From contig USEQ01000003.1 of the NCBI GenBank assembly GCA_900553655.1, positions 1-15,972 on the forward strand: a stretch of DNA of 15,972 nt. The letters are read 5' to 3'. The notes under the pieces are model-generated. The model ran no database searches, had not been told where the DNA came from, and was given only the letters and a program-made list of their open reading frames with translations. This document shows, one piece after another, positions 15,093 to 15,972 of this stretch; the first letter of the stretch is position 1, and every line of letters starts with the position of its first letter. The position numbers and the translations under genes are program-made. The stretch is from an uncultured Slackia sp. (GTDB lineage Bacteria > Actinomycetota > Coriobacteriia > Coriobacteriales > Eggerthellaceae).

Positions 15093-15174
15093 GAGAACCC
15101 TCGCTAACAACGTAAAACCTTGCCGCCTGCAAACCTATTCGCTATAGCTTACGGTCCCAAACGACGATTCATCC

Positions 15175-15180
15175 ATTGTA
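15175..15180 (-). promoter_or_regulatory. Possible -10 of iorA
   Basis: TACAAT on the minus strand, in the 80-base stretch between the purE terminator and the iorA ATG. No good -35 is present because the region upstream is the terminator stem. It is the same hexamer seen ahead of the PaaK-type and second luxR genes. A weak alternative is TATAGC near 15151. Confidence 0.3.
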
Positions 15181-15183
15181 TGC

Positions 15184-15223
15184 AAAAGAAAAGGCCGCTG
15201 GAGCACAAACACTCCAGCGGCCT
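15184..15223 (-). terminator. Intrinsic terminator of purE
   Basis: A perfect 12-bp stem, AGGCCGCTGGAG (15192-15203) with CTCCAGCGGCCT (15212-15223), encloses an eight-base loop and is followed on the minus strand by TTTTCTTTTG. It lies 30 bases beyond the purE stop and isolates purE from iorA. Confidence 0.88.
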
Positions 15224-15253
15224 AAATCGCGTTCGAAAGACAGAGCCCGAAAG

Positions 15254-15721
15254 CTATTGCGCCATGGACGCCTTAAGATCCTTGATCTTTTGACGAGCGC
15301 CTTCGCATCCGGTGCCCATCATCTGCACAGCAAGGATAGCGGCGTTTTTCGCGCCGTTGATGGCAACACAAGCAACCGGAACGCCTGAAGGCATCTGCAC
15401 CATGGAAAGCAGGGAGTCAAGACCGCCCAAATCGCTCGTCTTCATGGGGACGGCGATGACCGGCAGCGGCGTATAGGCTGCGACGACACCGCCAAGATGG
15501 GCCGCCTTGCCTGCGGCAGCGATAATTACACGGATGCCGCGCTCCTCGGCGGATTCCGCCCATTCATGCACCTCGAGCGGTTTGCGGTGCGCAGAGGCAA
15601 CCTTCACCTCGTAGGAAACATTGAATTCCTCCAGCTGCTTCATGCACGCCTCCATGGCGGGCATGTCGCTTTCACTGCCCATGATAATTCCGACGACGGG
15701 ATTCTTATGGTCGCAAGACAT
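15254..15721 (-). CDS. purE: N5-carboxyaminoimidazole ribonucleotide mutase (class I PurE)
   Basis: A 155-residue cytoplasmic enzyme of purine biosynthesis that rearranges N5-CAIR to CAIR. The family signature GSESDMPAME lies at about residues 15-24 and the catalytic SAHRKP at about 43-48; the rest (GIRVIIAAAGKAAHLGGVVAA, then PLPVIAVPM) matches class I PurE, which works with PurK. Length is standard. The ATG at 15721 follows AGGAG with a seven-base spacer. No purK or other pur gene is adjacent on this side; a strong terminator follows the gene and it appears to be monocistronic within the window. Confidence 0.95.
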   Translation of the reverse strand: MSCDHKNPVVGIIMGSESDMPAMEACMKQLEEFNVSYEVKVASAHRKPLEVHEWAESAEERGIRVIIAAAGKAAHLGGVVAAYTPLPVIAVPMKTSDLGGLDSLLSMVQMPSGVPVACVAINGAKNAAILAVQMMGTGCEGARQKIKDLKASMAQ

Positions 15722-15744
15722 TGCTTTCTCCTATCACGCATCCG

Positions 15745-15782
15745 ACGGCGATTGCCGCCGTACAAGTACCAGCGAAAGTATA
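15745..15782 (-). promoter_or_regulatory. purE -10 and leader hairpin
   Basis: TATACT on the minus strand (15777-15782) is a good -10, 56 bases before the purE ATG; the -35 is unclear. The short leader can form ACGGCG/CGCCGT (15745-15750 with 15756-15761, five-base loop). I see no purine-riboswitch pattern. The stretch from 15783 to 15936 holds no feature I can support. Confidence 0.4.
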
Positions 15783-15936
15783 GCGTCATAGCGGTTCTCC
15801 GATGCATATCCCGCAAAAAGCGCTCAAAGACCGTACGACCGCAAAGCCGACGACCATGGGACCTCCAAGACGCGAAAGCGACAGGCAAGAACAAGCCGCA
15901 GCCGACGCGGATCGCGCTCGAAAACTCGACGACGCG

Positions 15937-15972
15937 CTAGCGGGCGCCTCCGCCGCCGCCTCCGAAGCCGCC
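15937..15972 (-). CDS. C-terminal fragment of a protein with a Gly-rich tail
   Basis: The last 11 codons and a TAG stop are inside the window; the tail reads GGFGGGGGGAR. Such a Gly-rich, Arg-ended tail is common at the end of TPM-domain (YgcG-like) exported or membrane proteins, so that is the leading guess. The fragment is too short to prove the family, and the opposite frames are also open, so existence of the gene itself is only probable. Confidence 0.45.
   Translation of the reverse strand, partial: GGFGGGGGGAR

Noticed and set aside
13026..15107. Long plus-strand open frame (693 codons) opposite iorA
   Set aside because: It is an Arg/His-rich antisense shadow of the complete IorA, and no promoter or ribosome site was seen for it.

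Overview
This window looks like chromosome from an anaerobic actinobacterium of the Coriobacteriia, most likely Eggerthellaceae (Eggerthella/Slackia/Adlercreutzia-like). The evidence is a GC-rich sequence, Tat-exported molybdopterin and flavin reductases paired with DmsBC-type or NapC/NrfH-type partners, and two LuxR regulators that carry a polytopic membrane domain in front of the HTH. I infer the lineage from gene content only; no rRNA is present.

Layout, left to right. (1) 1-4739, minus strand: a DMSO-reductase-family cluster in the order dmsA-dmsB-dmsC-torD, followed by the first 28 codons of a second DmsC-like anchor cut by the window edge. A hairpin terminator lies between dmsC and torD. 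(2) 4740-5097: a divergent control region with repeated GTCA elements, shared by dmsA and a plus-strand membrane LuxR gene (5098-6675). (3) 6694-6730: a strong bidirectional hairpin between that luxR and a convergent aryl-acid CoA ligase of the PaaK family (6734-7969). The ligase has its own promoter and a structured leader. (4) 8304-9809: a second membrane LuxR gene. (5) 9944-12287: a two-gene respiratory unit made of a membrane-anchored multiheme cytochrome c and a Tat/lipobox flavoprotein of the fumarate-reductase superfamily. Its upstream region holds a perfect 19-bp palindrome. (6) 12461-15092: iorA-iorB, indolepyruvate (aryl-pyruvate):ferredoxin oxidoreductase. (7) 15254-15721: purE, then at the right edge the last 11 codons of a protein with a Gly-rich tail.

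How the genes may work together. dmsABC-torD is an exported quinol-dependent oxidoreductase with its maturation chaperone, and the adjacent divergent LuxR is its likely regulator. From 6.7 to 15.1 kb the genes fit a theme of aromatic-acid metabolism linked to anaerobic respiration. IorAB interconverts aryl-pyruvates and arylacetyl-CoA, PaaK interconverts arylacetates and arylacetyl-CoA, and the cytochrome/flavoprotein pair could reduce an external unsaturated acceptor. The flavoprotein lacks the usual C-terminal fumarate-reductase signature, so its substrate is open. This pair plus its palindrome and membrane LuxR is the best candidate here for an uncharacterised system. The metabolic link is inference from proximity. 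No tRNA, rRNA, CRISPR array, insertion sequence or phage gene was seen.
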